Shown: positions 17,745-27,910 of the stretch, one piece after another
Position numbering within the stretch: the first letter of the stretch is position 1
How the letters are laid out: each line of letters begins with the position of its first letter
From: Sporosarcina jeotgali
Lineage (GTDB): Bacteria; Bacillota; Bacilli; Bacillales_A; Planococcaceae
Assembly (NCBI RefSeq): GCF_033304595.1
Contig: NZ_CP116341.1
Span: 2,089,001 to 2,153,000, forward strand
Direction: 5' to 3'
DNA length: 64,000 nucleotides
Notes under the pieces: generated by a model
What the model saw: only the letters and a program-made list of their open reading frames with translations
What the model was told of the DNA's origin: nothing
Database searches by the model: none
Position numbers and translations under genes: made by a program

Positions 17745-17778
17745 AAAAAAGCAAAGAAGAGCCCACTATCTGCTCTTC
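17745..17778 (-). terminator. Terminator of the DUF3231 gene
   Basis: GAAGAGC (17756-17762) pairs with GCTCTTC (17772-17778); T-run on the minus strand. Confidence 0.8.
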
Positions 17779-17800
17779 TTCACTTCCTTTTGACCAGTCT

Positions 17801-18316
17801 TTACTCTTTCGTCTGTTGCCCATTCAAATGCATTGGGGGAGGGATGATCCATCCTTTTTCTTTGTTCAGTTTCAGGAGTTTTGCTCCAAACATGACCTTG
17901 TCTGCATGGAACTTAGCAAACATCGCCGCAATGTCTTCACGCAAACATTGCCCCATTACTTGGCTGCAGGAAACTAATGCCTGCCCTACGTTGATAGAGA
18001 CAGCTCCACTGATTTCAGGATCCATGAAACGTGCACCCGGCGGGATATCATCTGCAGAGCAAGTTGGACGGTCTGGAAGCGTTGGAGGAGGCATAATGCC
18101 ATTTTCCTTTAGAACTTCTTCAATCTGTTTGTCATGATCTCTCATCATGTCGACAGCTTCTTGCAAAAGTTTTTTAAGCCCCTCGTCTCCAGCATGGTTT
18201 ATAAAAGTCTGATACGCACTAATCAGTCCTTTGTTTGCACCAACATATGCCCAGCATCCAATGACTTCTCCATAATGCATCGGCTGATCTTTCGGATTAC
18301 CGCTAAGAATTCCCAA
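17801..18316 (-). CDS. DUF3231-family protein
   Basis: About 171 aa, ferritin-like helical DUF3231 family (often in several copies in spore formers), with the characteristic N-terminus GILSGNPKDQPMHYGEV and a KENGIMPPPTLPDRP loop. I chose TTG at 18316: GAGGAG lies 6 bases upstream and family members usually start at this point. An ATG twelve codons earlier (18352) has no ribosome site. Function unknown; distant resemblance to the coat protein at 11.6 kb is possible. Confidence 0.8.
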   Translation of the reverse strand: MGILSGNPKDQPMHYGEVIGCWAYVGANKGLISAYQTFINHAGDEGLKKLLQEAVDMMRDHDKQIEEVLKENGIMPPPTLPDRPTCSADDIPPGARFMDPEISGAVSINVGQALVSCSQVMGQCLREDIAAMFAKFHADKVMFGAKLLKLNKEKGWIIPPPMHLNGQQTKE

Positions 18317-18403
18317 TTTCTTCTCCTCTTTTCTTTGAATGTCTGTGTTCATTCTTAGGATGAGAAGAATCTGAAAAATTATTCCTATTATTCGTCATTT
18401 GGA

Positions 18404-20473
18404 TTATTTATAAATACTTCTATGCCAGAAACGCTGCTTTGCCAGCGCATTTATATAGGCTTGACTAACATCGGATTGTTTTTTCTCTACAATAATTCCC
18501 GGTCCTTCTTGAACAGATGTCATCGGTATATGTCTTGAGCCGTCATTTGTGAAGGCAATTGGTTTAAAGTGTTTCCAAGCTTCTTCAATATAGTTTCGCA
18601 TATAACTGTTAAATTCTGCAGCGTTGCCTGACGTCCCCCCGCCTACAAATAAGCTGTCATATAGGACCGGTGATGCCGTTATAAACGTCTGGTTGGCTAC
18701 AGCTGTTTTACCTCCCCTGCCTTTAACCGACCCAATTCTTTCACTGATGATATCTACCGTGACCCCGGCGTTTCGAAGGGACCTAACAGCATTTCCAATG
18801 GCCGTACTGTCAAATCCATCCCCGATCAAAACCGCCACCTTCAAGGTTTCTGGAACGAATGTCGTATTTTTCATGCTCAATGCTGGTGAAGCTGCTTCAG
18901 AAGTTGCCGGTGTGCATTCTGGACGCTTGACACCAACCGCAGTTGCAATTGCTGCGGAAAGTCCGCTATCAACGTTACAGAACATATCCACAACTTGCTG
19001 GCGCACGGATTGACTTTGAACTTTACCCACTTCAAAACTGAATGCATCAATAATGTGCTGTTTTTCATAAGGTGCCATGCTATTCCAGAAAAGTCGTGCT
19101 TGAGAGAAATGGTCATCGAACGATGGACTCCCAGCCCGGATGACATGCCCTTCTACTTTTTCTTGATAATGTTCGTATCCGCCCTGATCGGCAGGTGTTG
19201 TGGAAGGAGTATTATCCGCGAGTGAGTTCTTGTGATAACTGACTTGACCGACGTCAATGCGCTGCCTGCTGAACCCATCTCTCTGGTTATTATGAAATGG
19301 ACATACTGGACGATTAATCGGAATTTCAGCGAAGTTGGGCCCGCCTAAACGGAGCAATTGCGTATCCAGGTAGGAAAACAATCTTCCCTGCAATAATGGA
19401 TCATTCGTAAAATCGATACCCGGAACCACATTGCCTGGATGGAATGCCACTTGCTCGGTCTCTGCGAATACGTTATCAACATTGCGATTTAGCGTCATTG
19501 TTCCTATAATTTCAACAGAGACAATTTCTTCTGGCCATAACTTGGTAGCGTCTAGAATATCAAAATCAAACATGAACTGATCATCTTCAGGAATAAGCTG
19601 AACACCTAAATCGTATTCTGGAAAGCTTCCGGCATTGATATTTTCCCATAAGTCACGGCGCTGGAAGTCGGGGTCTTTTCCGCTAATTTGCTGGGCTTCA
19701 TCCCACACTAACGAGTGCATGCCAAGTTTAGGTTTCCAATGAAACTTCACAAAATGTGCAATTCCCTCTGAGTTGACTAAACGGAATGTGTGTACCCCGA
19801 ACCCTTCCATCTTTCTAAAATTGGTTGGTATTCCCCGATCTGACATAAGCCACATGATCATATGCGCCGATTCTTGATTATTTGCTACAAAGTCCCAGAA
19901 GGTATCATGAGCAGTAGAAGCTTGTGGAATTTCGTTATGAGGTTCCGGTTTTGTAGCGTGAATCAGGTCGGGGAATTTGATTGCATCCTGTATAAAGAAC
20001 ACAGGCATATTATTCCCGACTAAGTCATAATTTCCTTCTTCTGTATAGAACTTCACTGCAAACCCTCGTACATCCCGTGCTGTATCGGAGGAACCTTTAC
20101 TTCCTGCGACATTCGAAAACCTTGTAAATAATGGAGTCTTCGTACCCGCTCCTTGCAAAAACTTTGCGGATGTATATTTTTTCATGCATTTGTGTAAAAC
20201 GAATTCTCCATGGGCTGCATATCCTCTTGCATGAACCACCCGCTCTGGAATTCTTTCATGGTCAAAATGTGTGATTTTTTCCCTTAGATGAAAATCTTCC
20301 AGCAAGGTTGGTCCCCGTACTCCTGCTTTCAAAGACTGTTCGTCTCCAGATACTTTCACACTTTGATTGGTCGTCATTTGTGTACCGAAATTATTCACAC
20401 GGTAATTGTCTAATTGGCGTTGCTTTGCGTCATGGCTCTCCCCGTTAGGCAGTTCACTATTTGTATACTTCAC
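18404..20473 (-). CDS. katE: Large-subunit (clade 2) monofunctional catalase
   Basis: Breaks down hydrogen peroxide. About 689 aa, of the HPII/KatE type with a C-terminal DJ-1/glutaminase-like domain (from about residue 545: [17 protein letters not shown]). Core motifs: catalytic His in [13 protein letters not shown], Asn in [10 protein letters not shown], and the haem-ligand region RLFSYLDTQ. The GTG at 20473 has AAAGGGG 5 bases upstream; another GTG five codons earlier lacks a well-placed site. The late domain looks like a GATase fold but is structural in this family. Confidence 0.96.
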   Translation of the reverse strand: MKYTNSELPNGESHDAKQRQLDNYRVNNFGTQMTTNQSVKVSGDEQSLKAGVRGPTLLEDFHLREKITHFDHERIPERVVHARGYAAHGEFVLHKCMKKYTSAKFLQGAGTKTPLFTRFSNVAGSKGSSDTARDVRGFAVKFYTEEGNYDLVGNNMPVFFIQDAIKFPDLIHATKPEPHNEIPQASTAHDTFWDFVANNQESAHMIMWLMSDRGIPTNFRKMEGFGVHTFRLVNSEGIAHFVKFHWKPKLGMHSLVWDEAQQISGKDPDFQRRDLWENINAGSFPEYDLGVQLIPEDDQFMFDFDILDATKLWPEEIVSVEIIGTMTLNRNVDNVFAETEQVAFHPGNVVPGIDFTNDPLLQGRLFSYLDTQLLRLGGPNFAEIPINRPVCPFHNNQRDGFSRQRIDVGQVSYHKNSLADNTPSTTPADQGGYEHYQEKVEGHVIRAGSPSFDDHFSQARLFWNSMAPYEKQHIIDAFSFEVGKVQSQSVRQQVVDMFCNVDSGLSAAIATAVGVKRPECTPATSEAASPALSMKNTTFVPETLKVAVLIGDGFDSTAIGNAVRSLRNAGVTVDIISERIGSVKGRGGKTAVANQTFITASPVLYDSLFVGGGTSGNAAEFNSYMRNYIEEAWKHFKPIAFTNDGSRHIPMTSVQEGPGIIVEKKQSDVSQAYINALAKQRFWHRSIYK

Positions 20474-20598
20474 GCAATCCCCTTTCACCCTTTGGTGTTA
20501 CACTCCTTGCTAGAATATGCAACGACATTCAGGCGGGTTACCCAGCACATAACCGAGGGCGTTCTTGCTATACTAAAAACACAAAGGAGCGTTTTGCT

Positions 20599-21162
20599 AT
20601 GACACATTACTTTGCAGCCATCCCTGTCCCATTTAAATTGGTACAAGAAAAACTCACATCTTGCAGCCTGCATTATGACCTTCCTACTCATTATAAGGTG
20701 ATTCCGCACCCGGATGATCTGCACGTTACAGTGCTCTTTTTCGGCGGACTTACTCATCCCCAGCTTGAACTTGTAAAACAAGAAATGCAGAAATTAGCCG
20801 AACGTACGCATGCATTCACGATTGCAATAAATGGCATTTCATTTTTCGGAAACCCCATCGGCCCGCGAGTCGTGTATCTTGCTGTTTCGAATCCTTCTTC
20901 ATTAACTGGAGTGTATCGTGAACTTTCTAAACGTTTGGAAACAGTTTTACAAAAACCGGCAGCATTAGACTACACACCGCACGTTACAATCGCTAAAAAG
21001 AAAAAGAATACGAACGCAGTTCCAATTATTCAAGAACAGTTTGAACCATTGACTTTGGACGTCTCTGGATTAATTCTTTATTCCATTGATCCTGCGGCAT
21101 CTCCTAAGTATTCCCCTGAATTCATATTTCCATTTATCAATTCTTCTCGTATTGATGGCTAA
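20599..21162 (+). CDS. thpR: RNA 2',3'-cyclic phosphodiesterase (2H family)
   Basis: 187 aa with the two signature H-x-T motifs, DDLHVTVLFFGG near 40 and YTPHVTIAKK near 130, that form the 2H active site. The family opens 2',3'-cyclic phosphates and was first named 2'-5' RNA ligase. The ATG at 20599 has AAAGGAGC. The frame is open upstream to 20461 across the divergent katE promoter, but that part is not coding. An extended -10 TGCTATACT lies just upstream. Confidence 0.9.
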   Translation: MTHYFAAIPVPFKLVQEKLTSCSLHYDLPTHYKVIPHPDDLHVTVLFFGGLTHPQLELVKQEMQKLAERTHAFTIAINGISFFGNPIGPRVVYLAVSNPSSLTGVYRELSKRLETVLQKPAALDYTPHVTIAKKKKNTNAVPIIQEQFEPLTLDVSGLILYSIDPAASPKYSPEFIFPFINSSRIDG

Positions 21163-21210
21163 GTTCTGCACATACTGAAACGGATGAAACCATACGAGAG
21201 GAGCTTGAAT

Positions 21211-21378
21211 ATGGGCCGTGATGAACATTCTAAAGGTGGAAAGAATGCTGCTTCACTTCCGCAAACACCTAAAAATCAAAAACTATCCGCTTCAGACATG
21301 AGAGCAGAAATTGCACGCGAACTGGATAACATTGAGTCACTTGTGAAGCAGCGGGAATCAGCGAAAAAACGCAAGTAA
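21211..21378 (+). CDS. Small basic hypothetical protein (possibly YfhD-like)
   Basis: 55 aa, very polar: MGRDEHSKGGKNAASLPQTP, then a helix ending in KQRESAKKRK. The start at 21211 has GAGAGGAG 8 bases upstream. The N-terminal MGR...LPQTP pattern is reminiscent of YfhD-type small proteins of spore formers, but I am not certain. It has the same orientation as thpR, 48 bases apart. Confidence 0.6.
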   Translation: MGRDEHSKGGKNAASLPQTPKNQKLSASDMRAEIARELDNIESLVKQRESAKKRK

Positions 21379-21424
21379 AAAACCGGCCATCTCCTTTTTT
21401 TATGGAGTGGGCCGGTTTTTTTAT
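21379..21424. terminator. Bidirectional terminator
   Basis: AACCGGCC (21381-21388) and GGCCGGTT (from 21410) form a stem with an inner CTCC/GGAG, A- and T-runs on both sides. It ends the small gene and the chemoreceptor gene, whose stop overlaps it. Confidence 0.85.
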
Positions 21425-23109
21425 ACCGTAAATTGATTCATATTCTGCTGTAACTGCTCAGCAAGTTCTGCCAGAAGTTGAGCACTTGCAGAAATCTCTT
21501 CGTTGACAGCTAGTTGTTCATCTGAAGAGACACGTGCGGATTCTGCTTCGTCTGCAGCTTGTTGTGCTAACGATTCAATTGAAGCAGCATGGTCAACCAC
21601 ATTTTGAATCATGGTCTTCATGATTTCAATTGAACTTGAAACTTTACTCACTCGCTCATCCACGTCAGATGCAGCCAATTCGATTTCCTCAAACACTTCG
21701 GTTGTCCGAGTCGTTACGACCAGGCCTTCTTGCATCTGATTTGCACTCACTTCCGTTTGTTCAACAGCGTGTCCTACATTTTCAATCATAACCGCAATAA
21801 GCTGATCGATTTCAGCAGAAGAACGTTTTGACTGCTCTGCCAAATTCCGGACTTCTTCAGCTACAACTGCAAAGCCTTTTCCGTGTTCACCAGCGCGTGC
21901 TGCTTCAATGGCTGCGTTAAGCGCCAGAAGATTCGTTTGATCCGCCAATCCTGTAATCATGGAGGTTACCCCGCGGATATTTTCCGAGTGCTTCGCCATT
22001 TCTGTAATTGTTTGCGCTGAGTTCTTCAGTAAAGAACTGATTGAAGACATTTTGTCAGAGAACGTCGTCAATGATGCGGAGCCTTCTTGGACTAATTTTG
22101 TTACTTGTTCTGATGACCGCAGCATTTCTTCGTTATCAGAAGAAATGGTATCTACCGTATTTAAAACCTCACTTATTGCTTCATTCGATTCGGCTACGAG
22201 CGATTGCTGGTCGGTACTCGCCTGCAAGCTTTGTTTAGAAATACCAGCTACCGTTTCCGAAGCAGCCAAGCTTTCTTCTGCTCCAGCAGAAAGCTGTTCC
22301 GCTTGAGATGCAAGCTGATGCGCAGAATCTCGTACATGTGTAATAACAGATCTCAAATTATTCGACATCCCATTAAATGCGGCAGCCATATCGCCAATTT
22401 CATCTTTGTTTTTAACCATCACAGGCTGCGCAGCTAAGTCGCCAGATGCAATTTGCTGAAATGCTTCAGTCATTTTACCGACAGGACGTGCAATCATCCT
22501 GCTTATTAAACGGGCAATAACAATTCCTGCAATTACTGCCAGAACCGCCATCCCAATAATTAAAAGTTTAACAGTTTGGATGGACTTCTCTAATTCTTTT
22601 TCTGCCTTGCTGCGTGCTTTTTCCTGTGCACTGATCATTTCGGATATTTGACCCGTCATCACATCTTGATAGAGTGAAGCTTGTGAAGAAACTTCTATAC
22701 CGCGCTCTTTTGACTCAATTTGATAGCTTTTGATTGCTTTGTCTGTCAGCTCATCGTAACTTGTGGAAGAGCTGAGAATCTCGGCAAGCTTTTCTTTGTT
22801 TTTCTTAGTATGCAGCATCTGCTCTAGTGTTTCTGACTTCTCTTTAAATTCTTTAATAAGTGTTTCCCGGCTTTCCAAATAGGAAATTTGGTCAAAAATC
22901 ATATAACCGCGAATTTCATTTGATTTTTGTGATTGCAGGGCATTCAATTGTTCCAGAATCATCACTTTCTGAATACGATCATTGATGAGGGCTTTGTATT
23001 CACGATCTAATGTAGTTAACGCCCAAAAGCTTGCTGACCCCATTAGTGCCATAATGATTAATACAGCTAAAAAGCCAAACCACAGCCTTTTCCCAACAGT
23101 CATTCTCAC
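21421..23109 (-). CDS. Methyl-accepting chemotaxis protein
   Basis: 562 aa transducer. TM1 lies at about 10-30 and TM2 at about 186-208 ([20 protein letters not shown]). Between them is a helical four-helix-bundle sensor domain. HAMP (~209-262) and the cytoplasmic signalling domain follow; the hairpin tip includes [22 protein letters not shown]. No CheR-binding pentapeptide is present at the C-terminus. Ligand unknown. The start is GTG at 23109; an ATG two codons in is an alternative. It is a lone gene, not in a che operon. Confidence 0.93.
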   Translation of the reverse strand: MRMTVGKRLWFGFLAVLIIMALMGSASFWALTTLDREYKALINDRIQKVMILEQLNALQSQKSNEIRGYMIFDQISYLESRETLIKEFKEKSETLEQMLHTKKNKEKLAEILSSSTSYDELTDKAIKSYQIESKERGIEVSSQASLYQDVMTGQISEMISAQEKARSKAEKELEKSIQTVKLLIIGMAVLAVIAGIVIARLISRMIARPVGKMTEAFQQIASGDLAAQPVMVKNKDEIGDMAAAFNGMSNNLRSVITHVRDSAHQLASQAEQLSAGAEESLAASETVAGISKQSLQASTDQQSLVAESNEAISEVLNTVDTISSDNEEMLRSSEQVTKLVQEGSASLTTFSDKMSSISSLLKNSAQTITEMAKHSENIRGVTSMITGLADQTNLLALNAAIEAARAGEHGKGFAVVAEEVRNLAEQSKRSSAEIDQLIAVMIENVGHAVEQTEVSANQMQEGLVVTTRTTEVFEEIELAASDVDERVSKVSSSIEIMKTMIQNVVDHAASIESLAQQAADEAESARVSSDEQLAVNEEISASAQLLAELAEQLQQNMNQFTV

Positions 23110-23214
23110 AATATGTACCCACCTAACTATAGTCGAATAGCTTTAGTATATCCTACTTACAGATAGGCGTATAGGTCTAGTTTTCTAAAAATATCATTAT
23201 TTCTATAGTCCTTA

Positions 23215-23898
23215 TTATTTCATTTTTCTATAAATCACTGTATATCTTTCATCGCATGCTTGAATAGCAGTGCCAATCCATCCTGCTTTTAAAAGTTTCT
23301 GTTGCTCCGTTGTTTCTGCCATCTCAACTTCAATCGAGTCATCGTCCGTTACAGACACTTCAGTTACTAGATTCTTCATCATGATATAGCGGGTGAGCGT
23401 TCCGTATTTCACACTAAGTGCAGCGATATGCATTCCTAATTCAAATTTGTCTTTAATGCTCGCAATATTGAATGGTGCAACTGTCGTGCAAATATAGTTA
23501 TAGTGATCTGTATCGACTTCATCCATCATGATTCTGCCGAGCTGCCGCTGTAAGCCATTCCCTTGAAATTCCGGATCGACATTGGTGATTTCTGAATACA
23601 GTACTGAACTCCATTGTTCTTTTGGAATACCTGCATCCTCTCCAAGATGCTCAGGGTCTTCACCGGGATCGAGGAATGCACGGAAGGCAATTAGATTCCC
23701 CTCCGCACGTACTCCGGCAAGCAATCCATTGCCATCTAGGATCGTGATGAATTCTTCATCTGTTAACGGCTGTAAAAAGGCCTTTTCAGATAAATGCCCG
23801 ATGACTTTCGTTTGCAGTCTCTTAATTTCAGGAAGGTCCTGTTTTGTTAATTTCAGGACAGGAAGCGAGATGCCATTCTTTAACGTTACGTGCTTCAT
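23215..23898 (-). CDS. GNAT-family N-acetyltransferase
   Basis: 227 aa with the acyl-CoA motif VDPEFQGNGLQRQLGRIM (Q-x-x-G-x-G-like). Its start overlaps the end of the epimerase gene by four bases (ATGA), so the two are translationally coupled. Enolase-superfamily racemases and GNAT acyltransferases also pair in Geobacillus, in the N-succinylamino-acid route that turns D- into L-amino acids. A similar acyl-amino-acid role here is only an inference, and I saw no deacylase nearby. Confidence 0.85.
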   Translation of the reverse strand: MKHVTLKNGISLPVLKLTKQDLPEIKRLQTKVIGHLSEKAFLQPLTDEEFITILDGNGLLAGVRAEGNLIAFRAFLDPGEDPEHLGEDAGIPKEQWSSVLYSEITNVDPEFQGNGLQRQLGRIMMDEVDTDHYNYICTTVAPFNIASIKDKFELGMHIAALSVKYGTLTRYIMMKNLVTEVSVTDDDSIEVEMAETTEQQKLLKAGWIGTAIQACDERYTVIYRKMK

Positions 23899-25010
23899 AC
23901 AGACACCACTTTTTCACTGAATACCGTCAGTTCAGCTAAGACTGATTCGTCAATGTCAATCCCGAGCCCTGGCTTTTCGTTCAAACGAATATATGGGACA
24001 TCGTATGTTAGATTTCCGACATCTTTGCTGAATTTTAAAGGTCCAGTCAGTTCAACACTTGACATCGACTTTTGTGAGAACGCCACATGGAATCCGGCTG
24101 CTGAACCAATCGATGATTCAACCATCGAACCTACCTGACAGTCGATCCCTGCCATTTCCGCCATATGCGCCAGTTTCATCGCAGGATACATACCGCCGCA
24201 TTTCATGAGTTTGATGTTCACTTTGTCAGCTGCACGCTTTGCAATAATTTCTCGCATTTCACGAACTCCGCGAAGACCTTCATCTGCCATCAATGGCGTT
24301 GCACTTTTAGATTTCACTTCAACTAATCCATCGATATCGTCCGCTTTAACGGGCTGTTCTAACCAATCAAGATGACACGCTTCCAATTTTTTCATAGCCT
24401 GCAATGTTGTTGAACTGTTGACCCATCCTTGGTTGACATCCACTCGGATTGCAACTTCATCACCCACACGTTTACGAACGGCTTGAATGCGTTTTACATC
24501 TTCTGATGCATCTGTTCCGACTTTCATTTTAAACGATGTATAACCCGCTTCCATGCGATGCGCAGCCTCTTCGGCCATCGCTTCCGGCTTTCCAATGCTT
24601 AAGACGTGTGTAATCGGGAATTCACTATGGTAACGGCCCCCAAGTAATTGATAGGCTGGGATTCCAAGATTTTTACCAACTGCATCAAAACAAGCAATGT
24701 CAATTGCCGCTTTTGCTGTTGGAACTCCATAGATTTCTTTGTCCATTTTTTCATGAAGCCGTCCGAATTCGCTCGGATCCAGACCGATAACAGCCGGTGC
24801 CAGTGTATGACGAAGTACAGCAAATGTTCCTTCCCAGCTCTCCCCCGTTACATGATCATCGGCAACCGCCTCACCATATCCAACGATTCCAGTATCAGTT
24901 GTCAGCTTTACAATTATTGAAGGCATGTCCTCATAAGTTGCGTAACTAATGACGAATGGCTCGTGAAGTGGTAGTCTAATAGCGAAAATCTCAATTTCTT
25001 TAATTTTCAT
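23895..25010 (-). CDS. Enolase-superfamily (muconate-lactonizing subgroup) epimerase/racemase
   Basis: 371 aa. Capping domain first, then the barrel with the acid/base lysine motif SFKMKVG near 160, metal ligands in RVDVNQ, DWLEQPV and MADEGLRG, and the second lysine in NIKLMKCGG near 263. Similar to Bacillus dipeptide epimerase-like proteins. The D-x-D pair used by L-Ala-D/L-Glu epimerases to hold the ammonium group is not seen after GSMVESS (the sequence there reads VELTG), so another substrate is likely. First gene of a two-gene operon. Confidence 0.88.
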   Translation of the reverse strand: MKIKEIEIFAIRLPLHEPFVISYATYEDMPSIIVKLTTDTGIVGYGEAVADDHVTGESWEGTFAVLRHTLAPAVIGLDPSEFGRLHEKMDKEIYGVPTAKAAIDIACFDAVGKNLGIPAYQLLGGRYHSEFPITHVLSIGKPEAMAEEAAHRMEAGYTSFKMKVGTDASEDVKRIQAVRKRVGDEVAIRVDVNQGWVNSSTTLQAMKKLEACHLDWLEQPVKADDIDGLVEVKSKSATPLMADEGLRGVREMREIIAKRAADKVNIKLMKCGGMYPAMKLAHMAEMAGIDCQVGSMVESSIGSAAGFHVAFSQKSMSSVELTGPLKFSKDVGNLTYDVPYIRLNEKPGLGIDIDESVLAELTVFSEKVVSV

Positions 25011-25029
25011 AAAATTGTCCCCTTCCTGC

Positions 25030-25058
25030 TTGGCAAGTTATTAATTTCATTGTATCAT
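25030..25058 (+). promoter_or_regulatory. Promoter of the cassette regulator
   Basis: TTGGCA (25030-25035), 17 bases, TATCAT (25053-25058). Confidence 0.65.
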
Positions 25059-25082
25059 TGTCGTTAAATAGTCGCTAATTAA
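25059..25082. promoter_or_regulatory. Tandem GTCGYTAA repeat, candidate operator 1
   Basis: TGTCGTTAAATAGTCGCTAA: two GTCGYTAA units whose GTCG cores start at 25060 and 25071, exactly 11 bases apart (one helical turn). It lies just downstream of the regulator's -10 and upstream of the divergent epimerase gene. A near copy lies in front of nhaC at 27911. Confidence 0.65.
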
Positions 25083-25096
25083 AAAGGTGGTTGAAT

Positions 25097-26338
25097 ATGA
25101 GAACAAAAGTAGCAATCTTCGGATCCGAGGAATTCTGCCAGCGTGCCATGCACTTCACAGAACAGCGCAGTGAAATTATAGTAGATTTGTATCCTTATAG
25201 CGTTCCAAGCGAAGCACCTGCTCTATTGAAGAAACTGCTTCCTTGTGATGCGATTCTATTTTCAGGATCCCTTCCCTATGTAGCTTCGACTGCTGTATTA
25301 GCTTCGATACCTGTTCCCGCGGTCTATCTCAAACAAGACGAAACTGAGATTACGACTACCTTATTATCCATTTCACTGCATCAAAGCTTAGACTTAGAAA
25401 AAGTATCGATAGATGTCCGTGATCGGAATGTTTTAGAAAACGTTTTTGATGATATAAAAGCTGGTGAAAAACGGCCTTTGATTTATCAATTGGAAGAGGA
25501 TTATGAATTGGAGGATCTGGTTCAATTTCATGCAACGGCCTATACGGAAAATCCGGACAATATCGCTATTACAAGTGTGCACGCTGTCTATGACCGCTTA
25601 TCTGCGCTGGGAATACCAGTTCATAAAATGATCAGTGTGAAAAGCTCATTTCTTAAAACGATTGACCGGGTTTGCCAAGAAGCACTGTTCCAAAAAAGCG
25701 AGACTTCTAAGATAGCTGCCGGTATTTTAGATGATTCCAACCTGAAGACTGAAGAGAAGGACAGTTATAAACGGCTCTCACAATTGTTGCAGGCCCACTG
25801 CATTCATTCCGAGGAAGGGATTTTGTTTTACACAACCCTGGGGGCTATTCAAACAGCTGTGCACCTATCTGAATTTCATCAACTTGTTAAACTTGTGAGC
25901 GGTCAGCTGGCTTTTGGAAGCGGCCGAACACTTACATCGGCGAAGGAAAACGCTATGAGTGCCCTCCGTTACATGCAAACTGAACAAAACTCGGGTCTCT
26001 ATTTGCTGGACGAGAAAAAGGAATTGCATAGTCTTCTGCATTCTGAAGGCAGTACGGTTGAATTACGAGTGATTGAACCAGTCCTAACTGAAATCGCTGA
26101 AAAAACAGCGCTAAGTCCAGCAGTATTATCAAAGCTTGCAACATTCGGTCAAAGCCAGCAGTCCACCCAATTCACTGCAAATGATTTAGCAAGTCATCTT
26201 GGAGTTTCCCGCAGAACTGCAGAAAGAACTATTAAAAAGCTTTTGACGAGTGCATATGCGAACACAGTTGGTGAAGAGATGACGTATCGCCAAGGCAGGC
26301 CGCGTGCCGTGTATGAGCTGAACTTTCCCGTATATTGA
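25097..26338 (+). CDS. HTH transcriptional regulator of the epimerase/NhaC cassette
   Basis: 413 aa. The N-terminal ~100 residues look like a sugar/phosphate-binding Rossmann-type sensor (VAIFGSEEFCQRAMHF, LPCDAILFSGSLPYV). The middle part (LIYQLEEDYELEDLVQFHATAY, GSGRTLTSAKENAMSALRY) resembles the degenerate GGDEF-like region of some regulators. The C-terminal winged helix is FTANDLASHLGVSRRTAERT. I do not recognise a named family. It is divergent from the epimerase operon and convergent with nhaC. The ATG at 25097 has AAAGGTGG 6 bases before it. Confidence 0.75.
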   Translation: MRTKVAIFGSEEFCQRAMHFTEQRSEIIVDLYPYSVPSEAPALLKKLLPCDAILFSGSLPYVASTAVLASIPVPAVYLKQDETEITTTLLSISLHQSLDLEKVSIDVRDRNVLENVFDDIKAGEKRPLIYQLEEDYELEDLVQFHATAYTENPDNIAITSVHAVYDRLSALGIPVHKMISVKSSFLKTIDRVCQEALFQKSETSKIAAGILDDSNLKTEEKDSYKRLSQLLQAHCIHSEEGILFYTTLGAIQTAVHLSEFHQLVKLVSGQLAFGSGRTLTSAKENAMSALRYMQTEQNSGLYLLDEKKELHSLLHSEGSTVELRVIEPVLTEIAEKTALSPAVLSKLATFGQSQQSTQFTANDLASHLGVSRRTAERTIKKLLTSAYANTVGEEMTYRQGRPRAVYELNFPVY

Positions 26339-26343
26339 AGAAA

Positions 26344-26388
26344 AGGCTGTCCAGAAAATCAGATTTCGTCTGATTTCCTGAACAGCCT
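26344..26388. terminator. Bidirectional terminator (AGGCTGTCC family)
   Basis: A long stem from AGGCTGT (26344) to ACAGCCT (26388) with two mismatches and a TTTCG loop. It lies between the convergent regulator and nhaC genes. Confidence 0.8.
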
Positions 26389-26395
26389 CACATTT

Positions 26396-27871
26396 TTACG
26401 AATGCACGGGTATTTGCTCTTCTTCCATTGAATCCCCAAGTATTTTCTCTTCCTCAGCATCTACACGTTCTTTTTCCTCTGCTGTCATTTTCACAATAGA
26501 GAATCCAGTTAACGCATAAATAATGGATAGAATCGGCACAACGAAGTTGATAATCGCATATGGACCATATTCTGTCACACCGACCCCAAGGGTTCCGAGG
26601 ATGAAGACCCCGCACGTATTCCACGGAATAAACACAGATGTTAATGTTCCTCCGTCTTCCAGCGCACGAGATAAGTTTTTAGAACTAAGTCCCTTATCTT
26701 TATACGCTTTACTGAACATACGGGAAGGCACGACAATTGAAATGTACTGTTCTGAACACGTTGCGTTCGTCATGAAACACGCGCCAATCGTTGAAATAAT
26801 TAACGATGATGTCGATTTTACAACTTTCATGAGCTGATCCATGATTGCCTTCAGCATACCTGAATACTCTAATATTCCGCCAAACGTCATTGCCACAATC
26901 GTCATCGATACGGTATACATCATCGAATCCAGTCCGCCGCCGTCAAACAAATTGTCGACAAGCTTATTTCCTGTTTTAATAGAAAATCCCTCTTGTAACG
27001 CAACGAGTGCTTCAGTAACTGACCCGCCTTGTATAAAGATCTGGCTTAAGAAGCCCATTACAATCCCGACTATCAAAGCTGGAACAGCTGGAACTTTCAG
27101 CGCCACCATGACAATGACTGCTAAAGGTACGAGTAACAGCCAAGGTGAGATTAAGAAACTTTCTTTCATGACTTTAGAAGTTTGTGCGATTTTTTCCATA
27201 TCTAAATTACCATTTGCAAAACGTCTTCCAAGCACCGTAAACACGCCAAATGCGATGAGCAGCGCTGGTATTGTTGTATATAACATGTGTTTAATATGGT
27301 CAAACAGATCTGTACCGGTTAATCCGGATGCCAGGTTTGTCGTGTCTGAAAGCGGTGACATTTTATCCCCAAAATAAGCACCTGAAATAACGGCTCCAGC
27401 AACCATACCGGCTGGAATTCCCATACTGAGTCCGATTCCCATACCAGCAACACCGATAGTCGCCATCGTAGACCAGGAACTTCCGATTGCGAGTGATACA
27501 ATGGAACAAATAATCATAATTGCTACTAAGAACCAAGCAGGTGTGATTAACTTCAAACCATAAAAAATCATAGTAGCGACAATTCCGCCACCCATCCAGG
27601 CACCAATCGTAAGACCTACCAGCATTATAATGACGACTGCCGGAAGTGCCAGACGAATTCCCTTATACATCATTTCCTCTATTTCTTTCCAGTTGAATCC
27701 ATATTTCCAAGCAACAAGGGATGCTATTGAAGTTCCAACGATTAACGGCATATGAGGGCCTTGTTTGAGCCAGACCACTGTGACCAGCATTACGCCAATC
27801 ATAATGACTAATGGCAGTATCGCCATCCAAAAATTAATTTCCCGTTTCTCTTTCACTTTTCTTTGCTCCAC
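26396..27871 (-). CDS. nhaC: NhaC-family Na+/H+ antiporter
   Basis: 491 aa, about 11-12 transmembrane helices. Family motifs: GAVISGAYFGDKMSPLSDTT and a late EDGGTLTSVFIPWNTCGVF. The C-terminal tail is acidic (KERVDAEEEKILGDSMEEE). NhaC relatives include malate/lactate antiporters such as MleN, so it may move an organic anion linked to the neighbouring epimerase rather than only Na+. The start is GTG at 27871 after GGGGGTGG. It has a good promoter and shares the tandem-repeat operator with the regulator. Confidence 0.9.
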   Translation of the reverse strand: MEQRKVKEKREINFWMAILPLVIMIGVMLVTVVWLKQGPHMPLIVGTSIASLVAWKYGFNWKEIEEMMYKGIRLALPAVVIIMLVGLTIGAWMGGGIVATMIFYGLKLITPAWFLVAIMIICSIVSLAIGSSWSTMATIGVAGMGIGLSMGIPAGMVAGAVISGAYFGDKMSPLSDTTNLASGLTGTDLFDHIKHMLYTTIPALLIAFGVFTVLGRRFANGNLDMEKIAQTSKVMKESFLISPWLLLVPLAVIVMVALKVPAVPALIVGIVMGFLSQIFIQGGSVTEALVALQEGFSIKTGNKLVDNLFDGGGLDSMMYTVSMTIVAMTFGGILEYSGMLKAIMDQLMKVVKSTSSLIISTIGACFMTNATCSEQYISIVVPSRMFSKAYKDKGLSSKNLSRALEDGGTLTSVFIPWNTCGVFILGTLGVGVTEYGPYAIINFVVPILSIIYALTGFSIVKMTAEEKERVDAEEEKILGDSMEEEQIPVHS

Positions 27872-27910
27872 TTGGAACCACCCCCAGTAAAATGTCAGAC
27901 TAGCACTAAC

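Noticed and set aside
18404-18900. GATase-like domain at the end of KatE as a stand-in for HisH
   Set aside because: This domain is standard in large-subunit catalases, lacks a glutaminase triad and is fused to the catalase.
20474-20598. Sigma-B promoter for katE
   Set aside because: GGGTAA occurs (minus strand), but no GTTTAA-like -35 lies at the right distance.
20461-20598. N-terminal extension of ThpR
   Set aside because: Lies in the divergent promoter region. The ATG at 20599 has a strong ribosome site and gives the normal family length.
26841-27377. 178-aa open frame on the plus strand opposite nhaC
   Set aside because: Mirror frame of a membrane-protein gene. It is Thr/Ser/Pro-rich with no ribosome site or family resemblance.
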